Assembly (NCBI GenBank): GCA_022605405.1
Contig: JABYQQ010000014.1
Coordinates: 868,001 to 932,000, forward strand
Origin: Earliella scabrosa
Lineage: Eukaryota > Basidiomycota > Agaricomycetes > Polyporales > Polyporaceae
Direction: 5' to 3'
Length of the DNA: 64,000 nucleotides
The notes under the pieces are model-generated. The model made no database searches. It saw only the letters and a program-made list of their open reading frames with translations, and was not told the origin of the DNA. This document shows positions 1 to 13,059 of this stretch, in pieces (the first letter of the stretch is position 1; each line of letters starts with the position of its first letter). A program made the position numbers and the translations under genes.

Positions 1-693
1 CGCAACGAGCGGTCTACTGGAGGGCTACTCCTGACAGTGACAGTGGTAGTTTCGGGCACCAAGACTCAAGAGCTCTGATTTTCATTGCCAAGTCACTGCG
101 TTTGGGGCACGGCTCGCCAGACGGGTGCGAGATACGACTACCACGGGTAGCAGCGAGTAGCCAACGCCCCTTCGAGGCCGTCTCGCAAGAACACTGGCGA
201 AATGTTGGGGCGTTACGACGCCAGACCTAGCGTGGGGGTGTGCGAGATGAGAGCACACGGGGCGCAGCGAGATGGTCTCGCCACCGACGCGAGGAGTGAC
301 TAGACGCCCTCGTCTCGCGCATGGCGACATGGTACGAGACATGTCGCTTAGGGCACTCTAGGCTCACCTCTCGTTCCGTCGAGTCGCATCGTCACACATA
401 GAGCTGAGATTTTATACAGATAGAATTTGTACTAAACGAATACGTCTGCTGCCAAGGTCATCGGACATCCAGACCACCAGCGCTGAGCGCCCTAGACCCC
501 TCCGCCGCCATCTGTGGCCAGTGCCCGCCCGACGCCCGACGCCCGCCGTTGCTCGAGCGGGAAAGCGAGGAGAATTGTTCCACTAGCCCAGGTCGTTGCA
601 CGAAGCCTGGATTAGGCGATAAGGTAAGGAATATAAGTCTGCAGCAAAATGGATGGAGGAGGGCCATTATTCATACTCGCTCACCATCATCCC
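1..693. other. Left-edge stretch, no gene seen
   Basis: No convincing coding structure. Short open frames here lack introns, domains and the codon pattern of the other genes. The words gtctcgc and gcgaga recur both here (about 170-190, 245-285) and at 1770-1945, which could be debris of a repeat, but I cannot define its ends or find terminal repeats. Confidence 0.4.
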
Positions 694-1640
694 TCATGTC
701 GCGCGAAGAGATGCATGACACCATCCAACCCCCTGGACCCATGACTGTGAGCCTCTTCGCCTTCAGCCCAATGGACTTCACCGACCCTCCAGATCCCTCG
801 TTGATCTTCAACACCGTCAACTCTACAACCGACATCGAGTCCGAAGCTCAGCTGTTCGACGGTCGGACTGCAATGACAGCTGAATTGTGGGATAAATCCC
901 AAAATGGTGAGCGTTGGACTAGTGCTCTATTGGTCTGATACTGCATACCGTAGACTGATGCTCTCGTGCCACAGCCACAAGCTTCCATGCAACTGTTCAT
1001 GCCTCAACGGCGGACGATGTACACAGGCCGGTCGATATCAGCGCCCTCTGGCAGGCACTTGCTATGCAGGGGGGACGAGATACGCACCCTACATGATACC
1101 GTGAATCACATGAGCCATCATGCGGATGCTAATACACCGGCTGATGGCGAAGACCACATCGACTCGACATTTCTTGTGAGTACTCCTACTATACTTAATT
1201 CATCAGTGCTTCACCATTTTCTCAATGCTACTCTGGCGCTATATCCACAAGACATGCCGTCAGATGATCGGATGTGATGAGAAGGTTCGACGCACCACCA
1301 GCCGCATTGAAACCGCATACTGGGATCTCGAGCAGGCAGCGTCGGTCGACGGCTGCTCACAACACGTCGCTCCCGATGGCAAGTCGAGTTTCTGGTGCCT
1401 GGATTGGAGTGCTGTCATTACCGAATCAACAAACGTCACTGTGGTCGACGCAGTGGTGGACCAGGTGTACCGCGATCAATCTGCTCGTGAGTGCACTTCA
1501 AGCTGCAGCCTGTATCTGTTGGGCTCACCGGAGACATCCCTTACCAGGAGCTCAGAAGTGTCGGAGAGAGGAGGGTCGCAGAGAGCATATATACAGCCAG
1601 AGATGTCTAGACAGAAAGCCTCAGAAAGAATCGAGGTGAG
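694..1640 (+). pseudogene. Possible broken hypothetical gene
   Basis: I do not recognise this. A reading frame starting at 694 runs to a good donor at 907 (gtgagc) and resumes at an acceptor ending at 974. After that junction the plausible frame runs only to a run of six G at about 1069-1074. The plausible coding text then continues one frame over (fragment DEIRTLHDTVNHMSHH) to a donor at 1174. Beyond that two frames look equally possible. Either a single-base change in the G run broke the gene, it is a sequencing error, or my model is wrong. No domain, signal peptide or membrane segment is visible. Confidence 0.25.
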
Positions 1641-2917
1641 AAGCGAAACCTCGCAGAGGTTGACGAGAGCAGGTAGCAAGGACAAGCCGTGGCCAGCGAG
1701 TCGAGGTCGTCGCATGACGCCCAGGGCTGGGCGGACCGGGCTCGCGGGCCCGTGCGCTTGGTAGGGCTAGCCAGTCTCGCGTGTATCTGCGAGACGAGGA
1801 TACTTCATTCATCCTTCTCTCGCCAGGGCTCTAAACGAGTCTATCTCGTCTACACACACGCTAGACGCTACGAACGTATCTAGCCCCCACGCCGAGAACC
1901 CACGTACTTCCCTCGCGCCGTCTCGCAACCCCGCTGCGAGATTGCTGGCTCACGCAGTGAGTGTTCAGTCATCCGTGGGTCATCCGGCTTACACGATTCA
2001 GCGCTAGTCTTACCCTTTTCGTCACTGTGCTTACAAGACTCTGATTCTGAGCAGCAAACAAATCAGCAATGGTCCAATGGAAGCATGAGGACCGCGCCTT
2101 GAAGGAGGCCAAGAAGTTGATTTTAATGCTTGTACGCTAGCGCAAAGTAGCAAGCAAGTCATGTGTATTACCGAGCAATCTCCTACATCATCTGGAGTGT
2201 CATGGTCACTGGTAGTAGTACTCACTGAATGCCGGCAGGGGAAAGATATCACTATCATCCTTCAAGCATCGTCACCAACGAAGCCCAGAAAAGGGTGGGA
2301 GGTTGCTTGCCCAGTGCAGAATCCTACTAGACTCACCCGATGACCAGACCCACAATGCACGAAGTACGGATTCCTACTCAGGAATTGAACCTATCCGGAT
2401 GCATTCCATCCCTGCATACTAGCTGAAAGAGTCAAGGAACTTCAGAAGGGATTGATACACTGGAGAATGCGATGCAATGCGAACATTCAAGTATTACGGT
2501 CAGCGCATCGGGTTAATGATTCGAAGGCGTTCCTGAACCTTCCTGACCGCGAATTCGAACGGTCAACTTCATGGAGTCAGAGATTGGGCGACCCGTAGAA
2601 CGAATCAAGTATTGAGCCATGTACATTCAGACCGAGTGTGCGTAGGGCGAGCATGAACGAGGCGGGGAGGAGGCAGAGGCGAGGCGTAGTGCGCAGCGCT
2701 GACGTCGACGACGGTGGGCGCTTCGGGGACAGAAGCTCCACCTGGGAGACCATATATGGGGCGATGGGGCTGGGGCAGAGCCTGGCGTGACGCACGGCGC
2801 GCACACTCGTTTGGGCGCCAGAGTGCCGTCATCTTCCCTCCTCACCGACTCCCTCATCGACCAACTTCCTCTCCTCGTCGTTGCGCCCAGCAACACGAGC
2901 TTCCCCTCTCTCCTGCC
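1641..2917. other. Intergenic region upstream of FKS1
   Basis: No gene supported. The last 200 nt are presumably the FKS1 promoter and 5' leader: a tatata-like word lies near 2752 and pyrimidine-rich sequence precedes the start codon at 2918, as in many strongly expressed fungal genes. Confidence 0.45.
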
Positions 2918-5900
2918 ATGGCCGGACGCTCTGGTCCTCGCAGCCAGGAGAGTATGTATCCCAGCTCTTCTCCCTCCAACGAAGACCCCTTCCACCCCCA
3001 CGTCCATATGCCCGACCCACACCGCATGCCCGAGCCCCAACGCTACTACGACAACGAATCCGAGAACCTCGATCGCTACGACCGCAACCGCGACACCTAT
3101 GGCTCAGACGGCAGCAATGGCGACGACGACAGGTACTACGAGCAGCGCGGAGGCTACGACTATCGTGAGTCCGTCTCCGACCCTCGCCCTCCTCCTTCTC
3201 ACCTTCCGCAGCCCATCCCGACACCGACTCGGACATGGATGTCTACGGCCAGAAGTACGTGCCCTCTCAAGAGTCACTAGGGCCTCCCCCCATGGGCATC
3301 TCAGAGTCGTCAACACCCACATTCGTAGATGGCGTCCGCGAGCCCTACCCCGCCTGGAGCACCGAGCGCCAGATTCCTCTCTCCAAGGAGGAGATTGAAG
3401 ACATCTTCCTCGACCTCACGCAGAAGTTTGGATTTCAGCGGGACTCGATGAGGAACATGGTGAGTCCCCTTCCTCTCACGCGCCAAGTCCGGCCAAGCCT
3501 CGAATGCTTCGGCTTCTCCACCCCGCACGGATATTACTTCCCGCCACATCCTCCGTGCTGTACACCGTGTTTCATCTTTCATCCCATCCCATATCATCCC
3601 GCACTCTTTGGGCGTGTCCCGCTCGGAGCGCATGTCTGCGCACGAGTCGACTCGGGCGAGACGCTGTGTATACCTCATGACACCGCCATGCCCCTGTCGG
3701 TCGGTGGTTCATCTGGGCGTCGCAGGCATCCGACCGACCGGGGACTATTTCCGGTGGGGATAGTACGAAGCGGGGATTGTTGCCCGATGGTGTCCGGCCT
3801 AGGTTCATGCTGACCTCGCGATCTTGTAGTTCGATTTCGTGATGCAACTTCTGGACAGCCGCGCGTCCCGGATGTCTCCCAACCAAGCGCTTCTCACCCT
3901 CCACGCCGACTACATCGGCGGCCAGCACGCCAACTACCGGAAGTGGTACTTTGCGGCTCAGCTAGACCTCGATGACGCTATTGGGTCCACCCAGAACCCC
4001 GGTCTGCAACGGTTGCGCTCACAAAAGCGCAAGTCCAAGGGTCACAAGGCTGCCGAGCGACAGCTTCAGAGCGCTCTGGACCGATGGAGACAGGCGATGA
4101 ACAACATGAGCCAGTACGACCGGATGCGCCAGATAGCGCTCTACCTCCTGCTCTGGGGTGAGGCTGCACAGGTGCGGTTTGTCCCCGAGTGCCTTTGCTT
4201 CATCTTCAAGTGCGCGGACGACTACTACCGCTCGCCGGAGTGTCAGAACCGTATGGAGCCTGTCCCGGAGGGGCTCTACCTGCACGCCGTTATCAAGCCG
4301 CTCTACCGTTTCATCCGGGATCAAGGGTATGAGGTCGTGGATAACAAGTTCGTGCGGAAGGAGAGGGATCATGACCAGATCATCGGTTATGACGACGTCA
4401 ACCAGTTGTTCTGGTATCCCGAGGGGATCGCGCGGATTGTCTTGAATGACAAGGTACGTCCATTGCTTTTCTCACTCCGAGAGGCTTTCTTACGTGTTTC
4501 TCGTAGACGCGGTTAGTCGATCTGCCACCCTCTCAGCGGTTCATGAAGTTCGACCGCATCGACTGGAACCGCGTCTTCTTCAAGACATATTTCGAGAAGC
4601 GGTCATTCGGTCACCTCCTGGTCAACTTCAACCGGATATGGGTCATCCACATATCCATGTACTGGTACTACACGGCCTACAACTCGCCTCGGATCTACAA
4701 CGGCAACGAGTCGACGGCAATGCGATGGTCAGCGACTGCGCTCGGCGGCGCTGTCTCTACTATCATCATGATTGCAGCCACTTTGGCCGAGTTCTCGTAC
4801 ATCCCGACCACCTGGAACAACACCTCACATCTCACTAGGCGACTACTATTCCTGGCTGTCACCCTCGCGCTCACTGCTGGTCCTACCTTCTACATCGCAA
4901 TCGCGGAGAGTTCGAGTCCAGGAGGCTCGCTGGCGCTCATCCTTGGTATTGTCCAGTTCTTCATCTCGGCCGTCGCGACGCTGCTCTTCGCCATCATGCC
5001 TTCCGGGCGGATGTTCGGTGACCGCGTCGCCGGCAAGTCGAGGAAATACCTCGCGAGCCAGACGTTCACGGCGAGTTATCCCAGCTTGAACAGTTCTGCT
5101 CGCATGGCGTCAATTGCGCTCTGGGTCCTGGTCTTTGGTTGCAAGTTGACGGAGTCGTACTTCTTCCTCACCTTGTCGTTCAGGAACCCTATCCAGGTCA
5201 TGGTCGGGATGCAGGTCTCGCAGTGCAACGAGAAGTTCTTCGGTAACGCGCTGTGTCGCAACCAGGCTGCGTTCACGCTGGCGCTGATGTACATCATGGA
5301 TCTTGTGCTGTACTTCCTCGACACGTTCCTCTGGTGGATCATCTGGAACACCGTGTTCAGTATCGCTCGCTCGTTTGCGCTCGGTCTGTCGATCTGGACA
5401 CCGTGGAAGGACATCTACACCCGCCTTCCCAAGCGTATATACTCGAAGATCCTCGCCACGGCAGACATGGAGACGAAGTACAAGCCGAAGGTCAGTCTTC
5501 GCAGGTCACGGCCGCTGCTTGTACTCACAGGCCTAATTTAGGTACTCGTGTCACAAATCTGGAACGCCATCATCATCTCGATGTACCGCGAGCACCTCTT
5601 GTCGATCGAGCACGTCCAGAAGCTCCTCTACCACCAAGTTGACATCGGACAGGACGGTCGCCGCAGTCTTCGTGCACCCGCGTTCTTCATCTCGCAGAGC
5701 GACAAGGGCTATCGAGGACAGTTCTTCACTCCGGGCAGCGAGGCGGAGCGGCGTATATCGTTCTTTGCTCAATCGCTCACAACTGCCGTCCCGGAGCCTC
5801 TTCCCGTCGATGCCATGCCCACGTTCACCGTCTTGACGCCGCATTACAGCGAGAAGGTTAGTGCATTGCAGCGCGTCAGCGATGAAGCTTCTCTTAAATT

Positions 5901-8900
5901 CCGGTGTACAGATCTTGCTCTCGCTTCGGGAGATCATTCGTGAGGAAGACCAGAACACGCGCGTTACGCTTCTCGAGTACCTCAAGCAGCTGCACCCAGT
6001 CGAGTGGGACAACTTCGTGAAGGACACCAAGATCCTTGCGGAGGAGTCGCAGATGTACAACGGCTCGAGTCCCTTCGGCATGGACGAGAAGGCACAGTCG
6101 AAGGCGGACGACCTTCCCTTCTACTGCATCGGTTTCAAGTCAGCGGCACCCGAGTTCACTCTCCGCACGCGTATCTGGGCTTCGCTTCGTGCGCAGACCC
6201 TGTACCGTACCGTATCGGGTATGATGAACTACGCGAAGGCCATCAAGCTGCTCTACCGTGTCGAGAACCCCGAGGTCGTCCAGCTCTTTGGCGGGAACAC
6301 GGACAAGCTTGAGCGCGAGCTCGAGCGCATGGCGCGCCGCAAGTTCAAGTTCGTCGTCTCGATGCAGCGCTACTCGAAGTTCAACCGCGAGGAGCAGGAG
6401 AACGCGGAGTTCTTGCTGCGCGCGTACCCGGACCTCCAGATCGCGTACCTCGAGGAAGAGCCCCCGCGCAAGGAGGGCGGCGACCCGCGTCTGTTCTCGG
6501 CGCTCATCGACGGCCACTCCGAGTTCATGCCCGACACCGGCAGGCGTCGCCCGAAGTTCCGCATCGAGCTGCCTGGCAACCCCATCCTCGGCGACGGCAA
6601 GTCGGACAACCAGAACCACGCGATCATCTTCTACCGCGGCGAGTACCTCCAGCTCATCGATGCGAACCAGGACAACTACCTCGAGGAGTGTCTCAAGATC
6701 CGGAACGTGCTCGCCGAGTTTGAGGAGTACAACGTGTCGAGCCAGAGCCCGTACGCGCAGTGGGGCCACAAGGACTTCAAGAAGTCGCCCATCGCGATCG
6801 TCGGTGCCCGCGAGTACATCTTCTCGGAGAACATCGGTATCCTCGGTGACTTGGCCGCCGGAAAGGAGCAGACGTTCGGTACGCTCGCGGCACGGTCCCT
6901 CGCGTGGATCGGCGGCAAGCTGCACTACGGTCACCCCGACTTCCTGAACGCGTTGTTCATGACCACGCGCGGCGGTGTGTCAAAGGCGCAGAAGGGTCTC
7001 CACCTGAACGAGGATATCTACGCTGGTATGAACGCGTTCGGGCGCGGCGGCCGCATCAAGCACACGGAGTACTACCAGTGCGGGAAGGGCCGTGATCTTG
7101 GGTTTGGCACGATCTTGAACTTCCAGACGAAGATCGGCACGGGTATGGGCGAGCAGATGCTCAGTCGGGAGTACTACTACCTCGGGACGCAGCTGCCTAT
7201 CGACCGGTTCTTGACGTTCTACTACGGCCACCCCGGGTTCCACATCAACAACATGCTCGTTATCTTGTCGGTGCAGGTCTTCATCCTCACGAGTGAGTAT
7301 ACGCGTTTGGTGCTCGTTGCATGTGAAGCGTTGGCTGATGGACGTGTCCTGTAGTGGTGTTCTTGGGTACCCTCAACGACCAGCTGGACATCTGCGAGTA
7401 CACAAGGTCCGGGCAGCTCATTGGCCCGACCGGCTGCTACAACCTCACGCCCGCGTTCCAATGGATCGACCACTGTATCATTAGTATCTTCCTTGTGTTC
7501 ATGATCGCATTCTTGCCTCTCTTCCTTCAAGGTACGTCCTCGGATCGTCTGTCCTCCGTCGTGGTTTGTTCGCTTACTTCGGCACTGTAGAACTGGTTGA
7601 ACGTGGTACGGGCAAGGCACTTCTCCGTCTCGCGAAGCACTTCGGCTCGCTCTCCCCGGCGTTCGAGGTGTTCTCCACCCAGATCTCGTCGCACTCGATC
7701 ATCACGAACTTGACGTTTGGTGGTGCGCGGTACATCGCGACCGGTCGTGGCTTCGCGACGACGCGTATCTCGTTTGCGATTCTGTACTCGCGGTTCGCGG
7801 GCCCGAGCATCTACCTCGGCATGCGCACGCTTGTCATGCTGCTCTACGTGACGCTGACGATCTGGACGGGATGGGTCACGTACTTCTGGGTGTCCATCCT
7901 CGCGATGTGCGTCTCGCCGTTCTTGTTCAACCCGCACCAGTTCTCCGCGGCGGACTTCATCATTGACTACCGGTACGTCGTCTGCCGACTATACTTCATG
8001 ATGTGAATGCTGACGTCGCTGCAGCGAGTTCCTTCGCTGGATGAACCGTGGCAACTCGCGCGCACACGCCAACTCGTGGATCGGGTTCTGCCGTCTCTCG
8101 CGGACAATGATCACCGGGTACAAGAAGAAGCGTCTCGGGCACCCATCGGAGCGGCTGTCGGGCGATGTGCCGCGCGCGAAGTGGCGGGCGGTCATCTTTT
8201 CGGAGGTCATCTTCCCGCTCATCATGGCCGTGCTGTTCATCATCGCGTACATGTTCGTCAAGTCGTTCCCGGACAAGGACGAGCGGCAGCCCCCGAGCCC
8301 GCTCATCCGCATCGCGGTCGTGTCCCTCGGCCCGATCGTGTGGAACGCGGCGGTCTTGCTCATCTTGTTCATGTTCTCACTCTTCTTGGGCCCGATGCTC
8401 GACACGCCGTTCCCCAAGTTTGGTTCGGTCATGGCGTTCTTGGCGCACTCGCTCGGTGTCATCGGCATGGTTGCGTTCTTTGAGTTCTTCGTGAGTTCTG
8501 ATCTGGTCGTGTGGACGTGTTCGTATTGCTGACGATGCCCGGCAGTGGTTCCTCGAGCTCTGGAACGTGGCGCACGCGGTGCTTGGTTTGATCGCGATCA
8601 TCTTCATCCAGCGCGCCATCCACAAGATCCTCATCTCCGTCTTCCTCTCGCGTGAGTTCAAGCACGACGAGACGAACCGCGCGTGGTGGACGGGCAAGTG
8701 GTACGGCCGCGGCCTCGGCTCGCACGCCATGTCTCAGCCCGCGCGTGAGTTCATCGTGAAGATCATCGAACTGTCGTTGTGGAGCTCGGACTTCCTCATG
8801 GGCCACATCCTGCTGTTCATCCTGACGCCGCCCATCCTCATTCCTTTCATCGATCGTCTCCACTCAATGATGCTCTGTGAGTGCTGTCCCTTCGTGGGTT

Positions 8901-9188
8901 GCGCCCTCGTGTACTGACCTTGCGTCTGCAGTCTGGTTGCGGCCGTCAAAACAGATCCGCCCGCCGTTGTACTCGATCAAGCAGAAGCGCCAGCGGAGGT
9001 GGATCGTCGCCAAGTATGGTATCGTGTTTATCCTCGCCTTCGCCATCTTTGCGGCGTTGCTCGCTATCCGTGAGTCTCCTCCGTCTTGAGTCCTGTCCAC
9101 TGTTCTTCCATGACTGACGCTTGGAATCGCAGCTCTAATATTCCGCAAGGCATTGACGTTTGACTGCGCCATATGCCAGGGCATCTGA
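2918..9188 (+). CDS. FKS1: 1,3-beta-glucan synthase catalytic subunit
   Basis: Makes the 1,3-beta-glucan of the cell wall from UDP-glucose at the plasma membrane. Twelve exons close in frame: 2918-3164, 3212-3459, 3830-4453, 4507-5490, 5542-5856, 5912-7292, 7355-7531, 7591-7972, 8025-8490, 8546-8876, 8932-9069, 9133-9188, giving 1782 residues, the normal size for the family. A hydrophilic, Asp/Tyr-rich N-terminus is followed by an FKS1 N-terminal domain, a first block of membrane helices, the large cytoplasmic catalytic block in exon 6 ([42 protein letters not shown]) and a second block of helices. The segment FLTLSFRNP corresponds to echinocandin hot spot 1. All introns are GT-AG and about 50-65 nt except intron 2, which is 370 nt. 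The start is the first ATG in frame with the acidic N-terminus. The recognition is very secure. Confidence 0.98.
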
Positions 9189-10083
9189 TGGACCACCGTT
9201 ACGAACCAGCATCCACATAGATTAGTCACCTCCCACCCCACTGTATGCTCTCGATATTTTCTTTGACCGCTCAACCCACTCCTGTACTAGCCGGACACTA
9301 CATACATAGCGCTTCTCTCTACAGCAGAGATGGACAATTCATTTAGTCGCACACGTCTTGAGCTTCGTTCCGCAGCCTGATATATCTGCTCGTGTTTTCT
9401 TCTGTCTCACCCTCCTCTTTCCTCTCCTCGCGCGCCGCAGTCGCACTCACCGCCCACCCGCCCACTCGCCCATCGTCATCATCACCGGCCACACCCTGGC
9501 ATGCATCGTATATCATACCATATCACGCTTCTCGCCCTCCCTACTTCCTCGCCCTCGCACTTCCTTGCCATGTTGCACGCACGCTGAGATGATTAATGAA
9601 CGCTTTGATGCCCACGTCGCAGGTAGTCTCCAAGGTCATGAAGCCCTTGATCAATGCCTTGAATGTTCGACCCTTCGCAGTCAGTCCCAATGGATTGGTC
9701 TTTGCTCTACTTGCATTTGTCTTTGGTGATGGGGCAAGCGTGATTGGAGACAGACACTGAACGTCGTTTGGTTTATTTACACAATCGCAGGAGACATACA
9801 TCTCGATGGCAGACCGGAGGATAGATACGGCGTACAACTAGCACTCGGGATAGGCTCGACGTCAACGAGGAGATGTGTCTCCGGGTAAGTTGTTAAGCCA
9901 ATAGGGAGTGAATTGAGAAACTGAGGGAGGATCTAAGCGCAGATGGAAGAACTCTGTGTCACGGTGACAACGGGGGCCTTGCAATAGGGAATCGACGTGA
10001 ATCTTGTCGATAGGATGAACTGGAGCTAATATCAGACATGACTCCACGGTGCCATACCACCTGACTTACTGGTCGATTTATCT
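9189..10083. other. Convergent intergenic region
   Basis: FKS1 from the left and the FunK1 kinase from the right end here. About 895 nt holds only short, pyrimidine-rich open frames with no splice-supported coding structure. I see no RNA gene or repeat. Confidence 0.5.
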
Positions 10084-12965
10084 CTACTCAGGCTCGACAC
10101 CAGTGGTATTTTGAACGACCTCTGCAGAGTTAACGAAAGATCGTCCTGCCGCTGGGCGTGCTTCGTCCGAGTCGTCCTCAATGGACGTGACCTCTGCATC
10201 GGGTGGTGGACCTGGACTCAGATTGTCCCTGAGACCGAGAGGATGATCCCAAAGGGGACAGGTCGTCTTCTGCTTCTTGGACCTGGGCAGGCCGGTGCCG
10301 CTCTGAGTGCTGAGCCGACGTTTCAGAGAGTGCTCACTGGACATGGTACCTGTGCTTTCCATGCTGGAAGCCTGGGCTGTCGCATTGTTCTTCGGCATCT
10401 CGTCTCTCTGTCCCCATAGACGCTTTACTGGAGACTCGAATAGGGCGCCTTCCATGATTAGAAGAAATTTCTCGTGATTGAACACGCCGGACGTCCAGGG
10501 GGTGGGGCCAATGTTTGACGGAAACGTGTAATTGCGGCTTGTTGCAGGGGGAGCTGTAACGAAAGCGACGTGATCGATTGCAGCGTGGACTGCCTCTTGA
10601 GAGCGATGCTTGGTGTTCTCTGTCTTTTCCGCGCGACTTCGGCCAAACTCCCGGTAGTACCTCTCTGCTGAGGATAGCACGGGGATCGGCTCGGGATCTG
10701 GAACAATTTTTCGCGGAATTTGGCGTGAAGGGCGCAATCCGAGTTCCTCATAGTGGTCAGCGAACAGCTTTCCAAGCTCAAAGAGCATCGTGGTAAATGG
10801 GTGCTGCTCGTTCAAACCGAGAATAGGGAGTCCTTCTGAAACTGCCATGAACTTCTCTATCGCGCCACGAGGCGTCTTATTGTGGGGATTAGATTCAGGT
10901 GGCCGGTCATACTGGTCAAAGTGCGCGAGGAGGCGTGTCACCGCAGAAGGAAGCCCGGAGACCGTATGGGGAAAGTATTTGATGGCGCACCACCTGAGTA
11001 TCTGGAAGGCAGATTCGAGATCGTCTGAAACTTCATGTCGCTTGCACGATACCTGCTGCAAGGCAGCTGACATAAACTGCCATGTCCCCTGTATAGCGGA
11101 TATAAGCAGCAGTTCATCCAGTAATCTGAGAGACGGCGTTGCAACATACAGAGCGAAACTCCCGGTTTGTTGGTGTAGTAGATTTCTCGAGTTGCTCGCG
11201 AGTCTTTGCAAGGTCCCAGTCGGATAGCAGTCCCATCGTCATCTTCTCTCCCTGCCACATGTGCGTGTAGAGGAGAATGTTTCCCAAACTCAGATCTCTA
11301 TGTAGGATACCAAATGTGCCCCAAGCGCGAGCATGAGCTGTTATGACAAGAACGAATGATCAGTTGCTGTCATGGCAATGCATCACAACCGAAATCATTC
11401 ATACCTTGTAATGCTCCATATACACCCAGGACCAGTTCATACACGTCCTTGAAACTCTCGAGATCGCGGCAAATCTCCTTGAAAACCAGCCGAGCATGAA
11501 CTAGATGCAATGTTTTGCGACCAATGGACTCCGGGGTACAATCCTGCGACCGAGTGCGCTGTATCCCAGTTGTTTCATTACCGGTTGTTGCATTATCGTG
11601 GTTCACCTTGCGAACGTCACCGCCTCCGAGTAGAGTTGGCACATGGGTTATGTTGATGTCATTAGCGTCGATTGAGCCCCACAGGGCACGATAGTGTTCG
11701 AACTCTGGGGTACAGGTGTCCGACATCGGCCGCCAGTAGTCCTTGACGAAGACAGGATAGCGGTCTTCGTGCCAGCCGATGAAACCCTTCGTCCCTGTCC
11801 CTGTGAGAGACAATGCTGACCTCCAAGGGCGTCCTACGAGGATACTACAGACCCTTTCCGGGTCACCGCGCCTCACCGCGCTCTTGCCGTCCGGTGACCA
11901 AGGAGCCGTGATCTTCAGCTTATAAATCGGCCATCCCTCCACCGCAGCTTTCGCGAACATGACCTTGACGTGGTCCTCCATGTTGTCTCCGTGGGTTTTG
12001 ACAACGTCCCGGAAGACGTGAGCCTCATCCCCAGAAGCCAGCTCCGCCGTCGGATCGTGGCCACGAGCCTCCCGAGAGACGCAGTTGTCGCGGAAGAGTT
12101 TGTAGAGGAAGATCCCAATGGGTCGTGGATCCTCGAGGTAGTTGAAAGGTTCGGATACGACGCATCCAGCTCGGTCGTAGCGCTGGAAACGAGCTTCGTC
12201 CCTGCAAATTGCGATGGTATACACGTGTGTTCGGTGCTGCCGACTCATTACCTCCAACGCGTATTTCTCGAGCCGATTGCGGGCCTGCACATGGCCCCTG
12301 CCCTGAGACACGACGTCCTCAACGTCGACGTTGGTGAACGGAGACTTCGCCTTCAGGTCCGTGACCTCGATTGGTATCTCTACGAGCCCCCAGCTCATGC
12401 GCCCGACGTACTGGGTGCACCTCGGTTCCTCGCTGTCTTCGGAAGTGATAGCAGAGATATTGCGGTTTGGAGCGGTGGCTGAACGCACCGCTCTTGACGG
12501 CTGCGCGGAGGGCTGCGGGGTCGCGGAAAGGGGACCCAAGCCGTCATAGCGTACACCTTCGGCTTTCTTCGTCTGCCTGGGAGACCCAATTTTTGCGTTC
12601 GTGTCTTCGGTGGCCGGGACGATGACCAGATCCGGGTTGAGCAGGCGGTGGCACGCCGCGTTGCGTGCAGGAGCACGTGGGGAGGAAGGATCAGGGTTTT
12701 TGGCAGTGATGTGAACTTGAAAGTCAGTGCAGCCAATCGTCCTAATTGCGTCATCGAATCCTTCAGCCTGGTGTGGTTCATGAGCACGCGAGACCGAAGT
12801 ACGCATCCTATCCTGACGCACCAATCCATAATACATGCTGGCTTCCGAGCTAGACAGATTGACTTTGAGCATGTTAAATGTTAGGGTTGCTGGAGGGTCG
12901 TCGCCCTCTGGGAGACAAAGTCGCAGCCAGTCATTCAACCTGAGAACTGTCCAATTCTTCTGCAT
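10084..12965 (-). CDS. FunK1-type fungal protein kinase
   Basis: A protein kinase of the fungus-specific FunK1 group, greatly expanded in mushrooms. Three exons read 12965-11405, 11337-11150, 11088-10084 (minus strand), giving 917 residues. The N-terminal half carries the FunK1 pre-kinase region. The catalytic part shows GFIGWHEDRYPVFVKDYW (the Lys of subdomain II is probably in VFVKDY), then GILHRDLSLGNILLY as catalytic loop, then GLLSDWDLAK, where DWD stands in place of DFG. Exon 3 has RSGTWQFMSAA, the usual activation-segment tail, and a long polar C-terminus rich in Ser and basic residues (KRRLSTQSG). DWD is common in this group, so the enzyme may still be active. The start at 12965 is the first ATG after an in-frame stop. 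An extra upstream exon cannot be excluded. Substrates are unknown. Confidence 0.92.
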
Positions 12966-13059
12966 CTCTTCGGAGTTCTCACTGACAAACTAGAGCCACG
13001 GTGAACATTGGGAGTCCAGCGGAACACCTATAAATCGTAAGGCAGCCTTGAATACGAAA

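Noticed and set aside
2381..2440. tRNA-like T-loop (ggttcaattcc on the minus strand)
   Set aside because: No acceptor stem, D-arm or anticodon arm could be paired around it.
6140..6947. 264-codon minus-strand and 229-codon plus-strand frames inside FKS1
   Set aside because: They are shadows of the FKS1 catalytic exon, caused by its strong third-position G/C preference.
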